DNA of 44,035 nucleotides. Source: an uncultured Clostridium sp. Its GTDB lineage: Bacteria; Bacillota; Clostridia; TANB77; CAG-508. Numbering within the stretch: position 1 is the stretch's first letter; each line of letters begins with the position of its first letter. A program made the translations under genes and the position numbers. The notes beneath the pieces were generated by a model. That model did not search any database, was not told the DNA's origin, and saw only the letters and a list, made by a program, of their open reading frames with translations. The DNA lies in assembly GCA_948471035.1 (NCBI GenBank), contig CAOKRC010000010.1:1-44035 (forward strand), in the 5' to 3' direction. Shown piece by piece: positions 18,101-26,365 of this stretch.

Positions 18101-18246
18101 CAGTGAAAGGTTATATAATTGATTTTATACATTCCAGATTATAACCTTCCCACTGATGCTGTAACAGGCAAAGCCTTAACAGCATTCAGCGGTCCCCACG
18201 TGGTTAAATCTTCCATTTCTAAAATAAATTATATAATCTTTCACTG
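18101..18246. ncRNA. Candidate structured element upstream of uppP
   Basis: A 146-base region bounded by 20-nt inverted arms with one mismatch (CAGTGAAAGGTTATATAATT at 18101; AATTATATAATCTTTCACTG at 18227). Inside are a second pairing (GATTATAACC with GGTTAAATC), a hairpin ATGCTGT...AGGC-AAA-GCCT...ACAGCAT, and the palindrome CCACGTGG. There is no open reading frame across it. It has richer G+C inside than outside. It could be a leader RNA of uppP, a free ncRNA on either strand, or a MITE-like element. I cannot match it to a known riboswitch. Confidence 0.45.
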
Positions 18247-18309
18247 AAAAATATATTGGAGGGTAAAGAAAAATTCAAAATAATAAATTAATAAAAGGAG
18301 AAATGAAAA

Positions 18310-19113
18310 ATGACAATATTACAAGCAATTATCTTAGGAATAGTACAAGGACTTACTGAACTTTTACCAATATCAAGTTCAGCACACTTAAACATCATAC
18401 CTTGGATTTTAGGATGGACTAAATCACAAGAATTTGTAGTAGCATTCGAAGGGTTTGATGTAGCATTACACTTTGGAACACTTTTAGCAATAGGAATATT
18501 TTTCTTCAAAGATTGGGTAGAGTTAATTAAAGGTGGATTTAATCAAGTAGTAAAAAAAGAAAAAACAACAGAAGGAAGAATGTTTTGGTACATAGTACTT
18601 GCAACAATACCTGGTGGAGCAATAGGCTTTTTATTAGACCACTTCTTAGATGATGTATTAACAAAACCAATTATTATTGGAATAGCATTAGTTGTAATGG
18701 GAATTGTGCTATATATAGTGGATAAAAATGGAAAATCAAATACAGATTATGAACATATGAGTTTAAAACAAACATTTTTAATAGGGTTATCTCAAAGTTT
18801 AGCATTTATACCAGGAGTTTCACGTTCAGGTGTAACAATGACTACAGGAAGGCTAATGGGAGTAGATAGAGAATCAACTGCAAAATATTCATTTTTATTA
18901 TCAACTCCAATAGTATTTGCAGCAACTCTATACAAATTTAAAGATTTTGTATTTAGCATACCATTTTTTATAGGAATAATAGTGAGCTTTTTAGTTGGAA
19001 TATTTGTAATTAAATTTTTACTAGAATATCTAAAAAAAGGAAGTTTCAAAGGATTTGCAATTTATAGAGTAATTGTAGGAATTGCAGTAATAGTTTTATC
19101 ATTCGTGTTATAG
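18310..19113 (+). CDS. uppP: Undecaprenyl-diphosphatase
   Basis: Integral membrane phosphatase (BacA/UppP) recycling undecaprenyl diphosphate to the monophosphate carrier for peptidoglycan and other wall polymers; overproduction gives bacitracin resistance in the family. 267 aa, full length, with about eight hydrophobic segments. Family motifs: QGLTELLPISSSAH (about 14-27, with the catalytic Glu) and PGVSRSGVTMTTG (about 169-181, catalytic Arg and Ser). ATG 18310 follows AAAGGAG. It is preceded by the structured element at 18101-18246 and followed by a terminator at 19166. Confidence 0.95.
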   Translation: MTILQAIILGIVQGLTELLPISSSAHLNIIPWILGWTKSQEFVVAFEGFDVALHFGTLLAIGIFFFKDWVELIKGGFNQVVKKEKTTEGRMFWYIVLATIPGGAIGFLLDHFLDDVLTKPIIIGIALVVMGIVLYIVDKNGKSNTDYEHMSLKQTFLIGLSQSLAFIPGVSRSGVTMTTGRLMGVDRESTAKYSFLLSTPIVFAATLYKFKDFVFSIPFFIGIIVSFLVGIFVIKFLLEYLKKGSFKGFAIYRVIVGIAVIVLSFVL

Positions 19114-19165
19114 CAAAAAATTGTAAACAATTAATTGAAGGTTATAACTATTTAACATACATAAA

Positions 19166-19191
19166 ATCCCTGCTACTTATGTAGCAGGGAT
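19166..19191. terminator. Bidirectional terminator uppP / small minus gene
   Basis: ATCCCTGCTAC / GTAGCAGGGAT form a perfect 11-bp stem with a TTAT loop, A-rich on the left and TTATTGCTTTTT on the right. The stop of the minus-strand gene lies inside it. Confidence 0.85.
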
Positions 19192-19392
19192 TATTGCTTT
19201 TTGAGTGAACAGTGTAGAATAAATTTCAGCGACATTATCTGTATTAACTTGGTATATCTCAAGATCAGGCTCAACCTTTTTAAAATCACCATTTAAGGAA
19301 TTTAGTAAAGTGGTCAGCTGACTCTCTGTGAGATTATACATAAGAAGGTCGCTTGTAAGTGGTACAAAAATAATGGTTTTAGTATCTTCCAT
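19177..19392 (-). CDS. 71-aa hypothetical protein
   Basis: Starts at ATG 19392 (minus) after AGAAAGGAAA, a good site. The sequence MEDTKTIIFVPLTSDLLMYN, then LTESQLTTLLNSLNGDFKKV, then EPDLEIYQVNTDN... is soluble, mixed alpha/beta, with no Cys or membrane segment. Family not recognised. Its last codons sit in the shared terminator hairpin. It is supported as real by its start site, its sensible composition and the convergent arrangement with uppP. Confidence 0.55.
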   Translation of the reverse strand: MEDTKTIIFVPLTSDLLMYNLTESQLTTLLNSLNGDFKKVEPDLEIYQVNTDNVAEIYSTLFTQKAIIPAT

Positions 19393-19532
19393 ACTATTTC
19401 CTTTCTGTACATTAGTACTAAACTCTTCGGTTGATAGTTACAAATATATTATAACATAAACACAAAAATAAATCAATTATGTTAAGCGACCCATGTAATT
19501 CAACCAAATAATATGCTATACAAATTATTTTT

Positions 19533-19583
19533 TAAAAGCCTCAGTCGCTTCGCACCAGCTCCATTAGATAAAGGGGGCTTTTT
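19533..19583. repeat. Palindromic repeat fragment acting as possible terminator
   Basis: AAAAGCC ... GGCTTTTT enclose CTCAGTCGCTTCGCACCAGCT, which contains GCGAAGC-type palindromes (reverse: AGCTGGTGCGAAGCGACTGAG). A related GAGCGAAGCGAG occurs at 24280. It lies just 3' of the minus-strand ATPase and may terminate it. Confidence 0.5.
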
Positions 19584-19610
19584 CTTTACTGTTTAGACTA
19601 GCATAGTAAT

Positions 19611-22232
19611 TTAAATCCATTCACCATACTTTAGAATATACAATTTCTTAACAATACTTGCTATGAAACAATATAAAATAGGAAAGCCGATAATTACAAT
19701 TAAATAAACTGGTGAAAATCCTACAAGGCCAATCCATTTACCTAAAAAAGTAAAAGGTACAATTAAGGCTATTATACTTAAAAGTATTGAAGTCGCATAT
19801 ACAGGTTTTGCTGCATTACTTTTTACAAATGGAGTTTTTGCCGTTCTTATAATGTGTAATCCAATTAAGTTTGATACAACTCCATATGAAAACCAAATTG
19901 TTTGGAATAGAGCAGCATCAGGTAATCTTAAATTAAATCCAAACCATAAGCTAGCAAATACCATTAAATCAAATATAGAGCTTGTTGGTCCCATAAATAG
20001 CATAAAGTGTAACAAACTTTTTAAATCCCATTTTCGTGGTTTTTCTAAGTATTCAGCATCTACATTATCAAATGGCAATGATAATTGTCCTAAATCATAA
20101 AGTAAACTTTGTACTAAAAGTTGTATAGGTGTTATAGGAAGAAATGGAAGTAGTATACTTGCAATTAGTACAGATAACACTTCACCAAAATTAAAGCTAA
20201 CAGCCATTTTAATATATTTCAAAAGATTTGCAAAAGTACGTCTTCCTTCTAAGGCACCATCTAATAATACATTTAAATCTTTTTCAAGCAAAATTACATC
20301 AGAGGTTTCTTTAGCAATATCTACAGCAGTATCAACACTTATTCCAACATCAGCATTAGTAAGAGAAGGGCTATCATTTATTCCATCACCCATATAACCA
20401 ACAACATTACCAGATTCTTTAAGTAATCTTATAATTCTAGCTTTTTGTATAGGAGAAAGTTTAGCAAATATGTTGGTATTTTTAAGAAGTCTTAAAACTG
20501 CACTATCTTGAAGTTTATCAATCTGGCTACCTAAAACTATTTTTGAAGAGTTTATATTTACTTTTTCACAAATACATTTAGTAACTTCTGCATTATCACC
20601 TGTTAAAACAATAACACGAACCCCTTTATTATTTAATCTATCAATAGCTTCTTTTGCACTTTCTTTTGGAGGGTCTAAGAAACCGACAAATCCCATTAAA
20701 ACCATTTTCAATTCATCTTTAATGCTAAAATCAGTAATACCATCTATATCATTTTTTTGACATACAGCAACTACCCTTAACCCATCTTTATTCATATTTT
20801 TGGTGATATTTCGAATATTATCTTTAATTTCATTTGTGATTTTAGATACTTCACCATTTAGGCTAATCATTGTACAAATACTTAAAATCTCTTCAACAGC
20901 ACCCTTAGTAATAAGTTGAGTTTTTTCTCCACTTGAAACAACAACTGAAAGACGTCTTCTTGAAAAATCAAAAGGAATTTCATCTATCTTTCTATAGTTT
21001 TCTATAATATTTCCCATATCATGTTCTAAAGCTCTTTTTATAATTGCTTCATCAATATTACCTTTTAAACCTGTTTGAAAATAAGCATTTAAAAAAGCAT
21101 GTTTTAAAACACCATAAGATTCATTACCTTGTACATCTAGGTATTTTTCAAGTACTATTTTATCTTCTGTAAGAGTTCCAGTTTTATCTGTACACAATAT
21201 ATTCATAGCTCCAAAACTTTGAATAGAGTCTAATTTTTTTACAATAGTTTTCTTTTTAGACATTCTAATTGCACCTTTAGCAAGTGTTGAAGAAAGAATA
21301 ACTGGAAGAAGTAGAGGGGTAATGCCAATTGCAATGGCAACAGAAAAAGTAAATGCGGTCAATACATCATGTTTCCATATGTTAATTAAAAATGTAATAG
21401 GAATCATAACTAACATAAATCTAACTAATAGTTTACTAACATTTTCAAGACCTATTTGAAATGCAGTTTTTGGTTTGCCAGTTGTGATATTTTTTGCAAT
21501 TTTACCAAAGTAACTGTCTTTAGCAGTTTTAATAATAATTCCCTTAGCACTACCGCTTATAACATTTGTGCCCATAAAACATATATTATCTAAATCAGTT
21601 ATATTTTCTATATCTTTAATAGATTTTAGTTCAGTATTTACCACTTTTTTAACTGCATCAGATTCACCTGTAAGAGATGATTGGCTAACATATAAATCTT
21701 TAGCTTCTATAATTCTTAGGTCAGCAGGAATTAAATCACCTGCAGAAAGTATTATTATATCGCCTAATGTAACTTCTTTTACTGGAATTTTGGTTTCTAT
21801 ATTATCTCTTAAAACAGTAGTGGTAGTTGCAACTAAACTTTTTAACTTTATTGCTGCTTTATTAGAACGATACTCTTGCGAAAATTCAAGTAAGGTAGAA
21901 GCACTTACTAAAATAAGAATAACTATAATGTTAGAATAGTTTGCATTTTCTTGTAAAATTACATCAGTATAAAAAAGTACAAGCATAATTCCTAAAAGAA
22001 TAATATTAAAAGGGCTAAAAAGACTATCAAAAAAATAGTTATACCATTTTTTTTCTCTTGCACTTTTTAGCTCATTTGGTCCATTTTTTTGAAGTAAACT
22101 TTTAGCAAAATCAGTTGTTAAACCATTTTTTAAAAAATTCATTTTTGATAAAAATTCATCATGTGGTAGAATACTTTCAGTTCCATACTTTTCGGCTACA
22201 TTAAATTCCTCTAATTTTGAATTTGTTTTCAA
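19611..22232 (-). CDS. mgtA: P-type ATPase, magnesium-importing (MgtA-like)
   Basis: An 873-aa ion-pumping ATPase. The N-terminal cation ATPase domain (GLTTDFAKSLLQKNGPNEL), actuator loop (SLTGES), phosphorylation motif CTDKTGTLT (catalytic Asp), nucleotide-binding region, DPPKESAKEAI, TGDN and hinge YMGDGINDSPSL are all present. Membrane helices: two pairs before the DKTGT site and six after it. Features of the MgtA/MgtB branch include NPLLLP-like ITPLLLPVILSSTLAKGAIR, the N in VSFNFGEVLS and QLLVQSLLYDLGQLSLPFDN. It probably moves Mg2+ inward across the membrane. Monocistronic; the start lies 29 bases from the divergent ORF-free stretch. Substrate is a family inference. Confidence 0.88.
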   Translation of the reverse strand: MKTNSKLEEFNVAEKYGTESILPHDEFLSKMNFLKNGLTTDFAKSLLQKNGPNELKSAREKKWYNYFFDSLFSPFNIILLGIMLVLFYTDVILQENANYSNIIVILILVSASTLLEFSQEYRSNKAAIKLKSLVATTTTVLRDNIETKIPVKEVTLGDIIILSAGDLIPADLRIIEAKDLYVSQSSLTGESDAVKKVVNTELKSIKDIENITDLDNICFMGTNVISGSAKGIIIKTAKDSYFGKIAKNITTGKPKTAFQIGLENVSKLLVRFMLVMIPITFLINIWKHDVLTAFTFSVAIAIGITPLLLPVILSSTLAKGAIRMSKKKTIVKKLDSIQSFGAMNILCTDKTGTLTEDKIVLEKYLDVQGNESYGVLKHAFLNAYFQTGLKGNIDEAIIKRALEHDMGNIIENYRKIDEIPFDFSRRRLSVVVSSGEKTQLITKGAVEEILSICTMISLNGEVSKITNEIKDNIRNITKNMNKDGLRVVAVCQKNDIDGITDFSIKDELKMVLMGFVGFLDPPKESAKEAIDRLNNKGVRVIVLTGDNAEVTKCICEKVNINSSKIVLGSQIDKLQDSAVLRLLKNTNIFAKLSPIQKARIIRLLKESGNVVGYMGDGINDSPSLTNADVGISVDTAVDIAKETSDVILLEKDLNVLLDGALEGRRTFANLLKYIKMAVSFNFGEVLSVLIASILLPFLPITPIQLLVQSLLYDLGQLSLPFDNVDAEYLEKPRKWDLKSLLHFMLFMGPTSSIFDLMVFASLWFGFNLRLPDAALFQTIWFSYGVVSNLIGLHIIRTAKTPFVKSNAAKPVYATSILLSIIALIVPFTFLGKWIGLVGFSPVYLIVIIGFPILYCFIASIVKKLYILKYGEWI

Positions 22233-22383
22233 ATACTGTCACCTCTAAAAATTCTTTTTTTACAGTATGACACAAATTAAGAAAAAATATACTCTTTTAC
22301 AAAATACTAGTGTCGAAACTTTTCAAAATAACTATATTACTACGCGGAAGCGAATTGCAAAGTATAGACAAAATAAATTATAC

Positions 22384-22412
22384 TTGACATACAAAAACAT
22401 ACGTTCTATAAT
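22384..22412 (+). promoter_or_regulatory. dinB promoter with LexA (SOS) operator
   Basis: TTGACA (22384-22389), 17-base spacer, TATAAT (22407-22412): consensus. The spacer holds AAAACATACGTTCT (22394-22407), matching the Gram-positive LexA box CGAACATATGTTCG at the core (AACAT-ACGTT). A repressor here would block RNA polymerase, as expected for an SOS-induced translesion polymerase. Confidence 0.75.
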
Positions 22413-22427
22413 AAATGTGGTGATGAT

Positions 22428-23642
22428 ATGGAAAGACAAATTTTACATGTAGATGTAAACAATGCGTTTTTATCATGGACAGCTATTGAAAGATTAAGTT
22501 TAGGAGAAGAGCTAGATATAAGAACGATTCCTGCTATAATAGGTGGAGATGAAAGTAGTAGACATGGAGTAGTACTTGCTAAAAGTATGAAAGCAAAAGA
22601 ATTTGGAATACGAACAGGAGAACCTATTTATCAAGCAAGAAAGAAATGTCCAAATGTTCAAGTATATCAAGGAAATTACGAAAATTATAAAAAATATTCT
22701 AATAAATTATATAATTTACTTTTAGAATATACAGATAAAATAGAACGCTTTTCTATAGATGAATGTTTTATGGATTTAACGTTATTTTTAAGAAAAGATG
22801 AAAAAGTGATTGATAAAGCATATGAAATTAGTAAAAGAGTAAAAGAAGAATTAGGTTTTACAGTAAATGTAGGTGTAGCAAATAATAAATTGCTTGCAAA
22901 AATGGCATCTGATTTTGAAAAACCAAATAAAGTGCATACATTATATCAAAATGAAATTCAAAATAAAATGTGGAAATTACCAGCAGAAGATTTATTTATG
23001 GTAGGAAGAAAAAGTATAGGAAAACTAAGACAGCTTGGAATAAAAACAATTGGAGATATTGCAAGATATGATAAAAATATATTAATAAAAAAATTTGGTA
23101 AGCATGGAAGAATAATGTGGGAATATGCAAATGGAATTGATGATAGTGAAGTGGTATATGAACAAGAAATACCAAAAGGAATAGGAAATTCTATTACATT
23201 ACCAGAAGATGTATACAATATTAATAAGTTAAATGAAATATTACTTGCATTAACAGAGCAAGTAGGCTTTAGATTAAGAAAATATAAACTATTAGCAGGA
23301 GTTGTAAATGTTCAAATAAGAACAAAAGATTTTAAAAATTTTTCACATCAAAGAAAACTAGACAAACCAACAAATGTAACAAAAGAGATATATGAAACTG
23401 CAAAAAATCTATTAGAAGAATTACACCAAAATAGAGCAGTACGTTTAATAGGTTTAAGGGTAGATAAATTAATTAATGAAGATGAAGTACAAATATCATT
23501 ATTTGATACAAACAATAATAAAAAGCAAGAAAAGCTAGATAAAGTAATGGATGATTTAAAAAAGAAATATGGATATGGAAAAATTACAAGAGCAGGAGAA
23601 ATGAAAGTGAAAAATATGATTAATATTAGAGTGGAAAAATAA
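22428..23642 (+). CDS. dinB: DNA polymerase IV (Y family)
   Basis: Error-prone translesion polymerase, 404 aa. ATG 22428 follows GGTGATGAT. N-terminal palm DVNNAFLSWTAIERL with the first catalytic Asp (about residue 6), FGIRTGEPIYQARKKCP, the central SIDECFMDLT (catalytic Asp-Glu, about 105), GVANNKLLAKMASDFEKP, the HhH thumb (about 180-215, GIKTIGDIARYD) and a little-finger domain to about 355; then a tail with QISLFD, which resembles a clamp-binding QxxLF motif (QISLF). LexA-type operator in the promoter supports SOS induction. Monocistronic. No in-frame CGG. The gap 23643-23816 after it holds no gene. Confidence 0.93.
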   Translation: MERQILHVDVNNAFLSWTAIERLSLGEELDIRTIPAIIGGDESSRHGVVLAKSMKAKEFGIRTGEPIYQARKKCPNVQVYQGNYENYKKYSNKLYNLLLEYTDKIERFSIDECFMDLTLFLRKDEKVIDKAYEISKRVKEELGFTVNVGVANNKLLAKMASDFEKPNKVHTLYQNEIQNKMWKLPAEDLFMVGRKSIGKLRQLGIKTIGDIARYDKNILIKKFGKHGRIMWEYANGIDDSEVVYEQEIPKGIGNSITLPEDVYNINKLNEILLALTEQVGFRLRKYKLLAGVVNVQIRTKDFKNFSHQRKLDKPTNVTKEIYETAKNLLEELHQNRAVRLIGLRVDKLINEDEVQISLFDTNNNKKQEKLDKVMDDLKKKYGYGKITRAGEMKVKNMINIRVEK

Positions 23643-23816
23643 TATTAAATTAGTATAAATGAAGATATATATTTGAATTTGCGAAATGAAAGTTCCATAA
23701 TGAAGCAAGTGTATATATGTTAGTACTAGAGCAGGTGGAATGGAAGGAAATATATATTTATAAAATGGATTTTTGTCGAAACTTGTCACCTCTTTTTGGG
23801 ACATGAATATAATATA

Positions 23817-23840
23817 TTATAACACGTTTTAGTGTTATAA
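23817..23840 (+). promoter_or_regulatory. Hairpin abutting ribosome-binding site
   Basis: TTATAACAC / GTGTTATAA, 9 bp with a 6-base loop, ends one base before GGAGGTGAT. It could modulate translation of the Cys-tailed peptide or be the trailing stem of an upstream transcript. Confidence 0.45.
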
Positions 23841-23852
23841 GGAGGTGATATT

Positions 23853-24074
23853 ATGTTTGAACAAGATATGTGTAGAAATAAAAAATGTTGTGTAGACTTA
23901 ATATTAACTATATTATTTGTTTTATTTGCATTTGTAATAGGAGTAATTGTAGGAGCTTTAACAGGAATTCTTGCATTATTAGGAATAGGAGCAATTGTTG
24001 CAATAGCAATACTTTTAGTAGTATTAATTTTAATAAGAATTATAATGCTTATATGTTGTAAAAAATGTTGTTAG
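23853..24074 (+). CDS. 73-aa hydrophobic membrane peptide with Cys clusters at both ends
   Basis: ATG 23853 follows a perfect GGAGGTGAT. Residues 1-14 MFEQDMCRNKKCCV contain three Cys; two hydrophobic segments follow (about 15-40 and 42-65; LILTILFVLFAFVIGVIVGA then Gly/Ala/Ile/Val-rich), and the C-terminus ICCKKCC has four more. Both Cys clusters are predicted on the same (cytoplasmic) side, suggesting metal binding or a redox/lipid-modified hairpin peptide. I do not recognise a named family. It is followed by a perfect 22-bp palindrome that may terminate it. Confidence 0.7.
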   Translation: MFEQDMCRNKKCCVDLILTILFVLFAFVIGVIVGALTGILALLGIGAIVAIAILLVVLILIRIIMLICCKKCC

Positions 24075-24081
24075 TATTTTT

Positions 24082-24103
24082 GATGTGTCAAATTTGACAC
24101 ATC
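24082..24103. terminator. Perfect 22-bp palindrome
   Basis: GATGTGTCAAATTTGACACA-TC is fully self-complementary. Lying 8 bases after a stop, it could act as a hairpin terminator or an operator for a dimeric regulator. The gap to 24307 otherwise holds only a GAGCGAAGCGAG palindrome at about 24280. Confidence 0.55.
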
Positions 24104-24307
24104 CCTACATAAGAAAATTTTTTTAAAAAGCATTGAAAAAAACTTATCTTTAATATACAATATGAAAAAATAGATTCACAAGGATGAAACATTATGTATT
24201 TTTACTTGTGTAAAGGATTATAAAAGGAGTATAATTTGAAAGAAATATAATTTCTTTTATAACTATGTGTGCCTTTAGAGCGAAGCGAGAAAGGAATTGA
24301 TTTTAAA

Positions 24308-25153
24308 ATGGAATTAATAGATGGAAAAGCACTAGCTAAAAGTATTCGTGAAAATTTAAAAGAAGAAGTCGACGAATTAAAGAAAAAGGGGATTAATCCA
24401 AGACTTGCAGTTATTATGGTTGGAGATGATAAAGCATCAAAAGTATATGTTAAAAATAAATCTAAAGCATGTGAAGAAATTGGTGTAGATTACAAAGAAT
24501 ATTTGTTAGAAGAAAATACTACTATGGACGAGTTATTAAATTTAATACATATTTTGAATGTGGATAAAAACATTCATGGAATTTTACTTCAAAGTCCATT
24601 ACCTAAACAATTAGATATAAATGAAGCTTTTAAAGAAATTGCAACTGAAAAAGACGTAGATGGATTTAACCCAATAAATGTTGGAAAGTTAAGCCTAAAC
24701 CAAGATTGTTTTGTATCTTGTACTCCATATGGAATTATAAAAATGTTAGAGGCATATAATGTGCCATTAGAGGGAGCTCATGCAGTTATTGTAGGAAGAA
24801 GTAATATTGTAGGAAAACCATTATTACAATGCTTATTAAACAAAAATGCAACAGTTACAATTTGCCATTCTAAAACAAAAGACCTTGCAAACACAACCAA
24901 AAATGCAGATATAGTAATTGCAGCACTAGGAAAACCAAACTTTATAAAAGCAGATATGGTAAGAGTTGGAGCAGTTGTAATAGATGTTGGAATAAATAGA
25001 AATGAGGAAGGACATATTGTAGGAGATGTTGATTTTGAAGATGTATCAAAAAAAGCATCATACATAACACCAGTACCTGGAGGAGTAGGACCAATGACAA
25101 TTGCAATGCTTATGACAAATGTAGTTAAAGCAGCAAAAGCAAGAATAAAATAA
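24308..25153 (+). CDS. folD: Bifunctional methylene-THF dehydrogenase / cyclohydrolase
   Basis: One-carbon enzyme converting 5,10-methylene-THF to 10-formyl-THF with NADP. 281 aa from ATG 24308 (AAAGGAATTG upstream; the longer frame from 24269 lacks a site). Catalytic motifs: VGDDKASKVYVKNKSKACEE with the active-site Lys, ILLQSPLPKQLD, KDVDGFNPINVGKL, CTPYGIIKML, NADP-binding VGRSNIVGKPLLQ, and PVPGGVGPMTIAML. All are intact. Likely supports purine and formyl-Met synthesis. Its own terminator at 25247 separates it from dprA. Confidence 0.96.
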   Translation: MELIDGKALAKSIRENLKEEVDELKKKGINPRLAVIMVGDDKASKVYVKNKSKACEEIGVDYKEYLLEENTTMDELLNLIHILNVDKNIHGILLQSPLPKQLDINEAFKEIATEKDVDGFNPINVGKLSLNQDCFVSCTPYGIIKMLEAYNVPLEGAHAVIVGRSNIVGKPLLQCLLNKNATVTICHSKTKDLANTTKNADIVIAALGKPNFIKADMVRVGAVVIDVGINRNEEGHIVGDVDFEDVSKKASYITPVPGGVGPMTIAMLMTNVVKAAKARIK

Positions 25154-25246
25154 TTGCTATAAATTTTGTGGGGGCGAAATTTATTAGTAAAGAGTGAATG
25201 GTAAATAATTATTTACGATAATGAAAGAATTAACATTAAAATCGAA

Positions 25247-25277
25247 GGGAAGCGATTATATACGCTTCTCTTTTTTT
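25247..25277 (+). terminator. Terminator after folD
   Basis: GGGAAGCG / CGCTTCTC (8-bp stem with G-U) with loop ATTATATA and a T7 tract. Confidence 0.8.
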
Positions 25278-25311
25278 GTTGTAAAAAATGTTTATACAAG
25301 GAGGAAAATAT

Positions 25312-26181
25312 ATGCAAGATAAAAAATATTGGATATGGTTATCTAGAATTGAAGGATTAGGACCAATAAAAATTAAACAATTATTAGAGATTTATAAAAC
25401 ACCAAAAATAATTTGGAAATTATCCAAAGAAGAATTGATAAAAGCAAAAGGTATAGGAGAAATAATAGCAAACCAAATTTTAGATGAAAGATATAGGAAA
25501 GATTTAGAACAATACATAAAATATATGGAGAAATATCATATTGGAATGATTACTATATTAGATGAAGATTATCCTAGAAAACTAAGAAACATTTATGATG
25601 CACCTGTAGTTTTATATTATAAAGGAAATAGAAAACTGTTAAGTTGTAACAAAGTAATTGCAATTGTTGGATGTAGAAATTGTAGTAAATATGGAGAAAA
25701 TATTTCTACAAAATTTGCACATGAATTAGCGAAAGAAGGAATATGTATTATAAGCGGGATGGCAAAAGGAATAGATAGTGCTGCACATATTGGAGCATTA
25801 AAAGAAAAAGGTAAAACAATAGCTGTTTTAGGAAGCGGACTTGATAGAATATATCCTAGTGAAAATTTAAAATTATATAATGAAATATTAGAAAATAGAG
25901 GAGTAATTATTACAGAATATGTAATAGGAACAAATGCAAATAAAATGAATTTTCCAGCGAGAAACAGAATTATAAGTGGATTAAGTGATGGGGTTATTGT
26001 AGTAGAAGCAAAAGAGAAAAGTGGAACATTAATAACAGTAGATTTTGCATTAGAACAAGGAAAAGATATATTTGTAATACCAGGCAATATTACAAGCAAC
26101 AATTCAGTTGGGACAAATGAATTAATAAAACAAGGTGCAAGATGTGTTACATGTGTAGAAGATATATTAGATGAATTATAA
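25312..26181 (+). CDS. dprA: DNA-processing protein DprA
   Basis: Single-stranded-DNA-binding, RecA-loading protein of natural transformation and recombination. 289 aa from ATG 25312 (AAGGAGG upstream). The N-terminal helix-hairpin-helix-like part (GLGPIKIKQLL, KAKGIGEIIA) precedes the Rossmann fold: VAIVGCRNCSKYG-type AIVGCRNCSKYGE, IISGMAKGIDSAAHIGAL, AVLGSGLDRIYPSEN, FPARNRIISGLSDGVIVVEA, GTLITVDFALEQGKDIFVIPG. It ends at VEDILDEL without the winged-helix C-terminal domain found in some relatives, a common short form. It is well separated from the other genes; topA, often next, is absent. Confidence 0.94.
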   Translation: MQDKKYWIWLSRIEGLGPIKIKQLLEIYKTPKIIWKLSKEELIKAKGIGEIIANQILDERYRKDLEQYIKYMEKYHIGMITILDEDYPRKLRNIYDAPVVLYYKGNRKLLSCNKVIAIVGCRNCSKYGENISTKFAHELAKEGICIISGMAKGIDSAAHIGALKEKGKTIAVLGSGLDRIYPSENLKLYNEILENRGVIITEYVIGTNANKMNFPARNRIISGLSDGVIVVEAKEKSGTLITVDFALEQGKDIFVIPGNITSNNSVGTNELIKQGARCVTCVEDILDEL

Positions 26182-26365
26182 GTATTATATTAAAAAATAG
26201 ATAAAGTAATAATCAAGGATAGAAAAGAGGAAAATTATTACGGGGAAATTTTTTTGGCTATATTATATATAATATACTTAAAATTTTCTTAAAATACTTT
26301 CATTTTTAACATATTTGTAATATAATATGCCTATGTACTTTTGTACTACAAAGGAGGATATTTTT

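Noticed and set aside
22267-22452. 61-aa frame upstream of dinB
   Set aside because: It covers the dinB promoter and operator and overlaps the dinB start in another frame; no ribosome-binding site.
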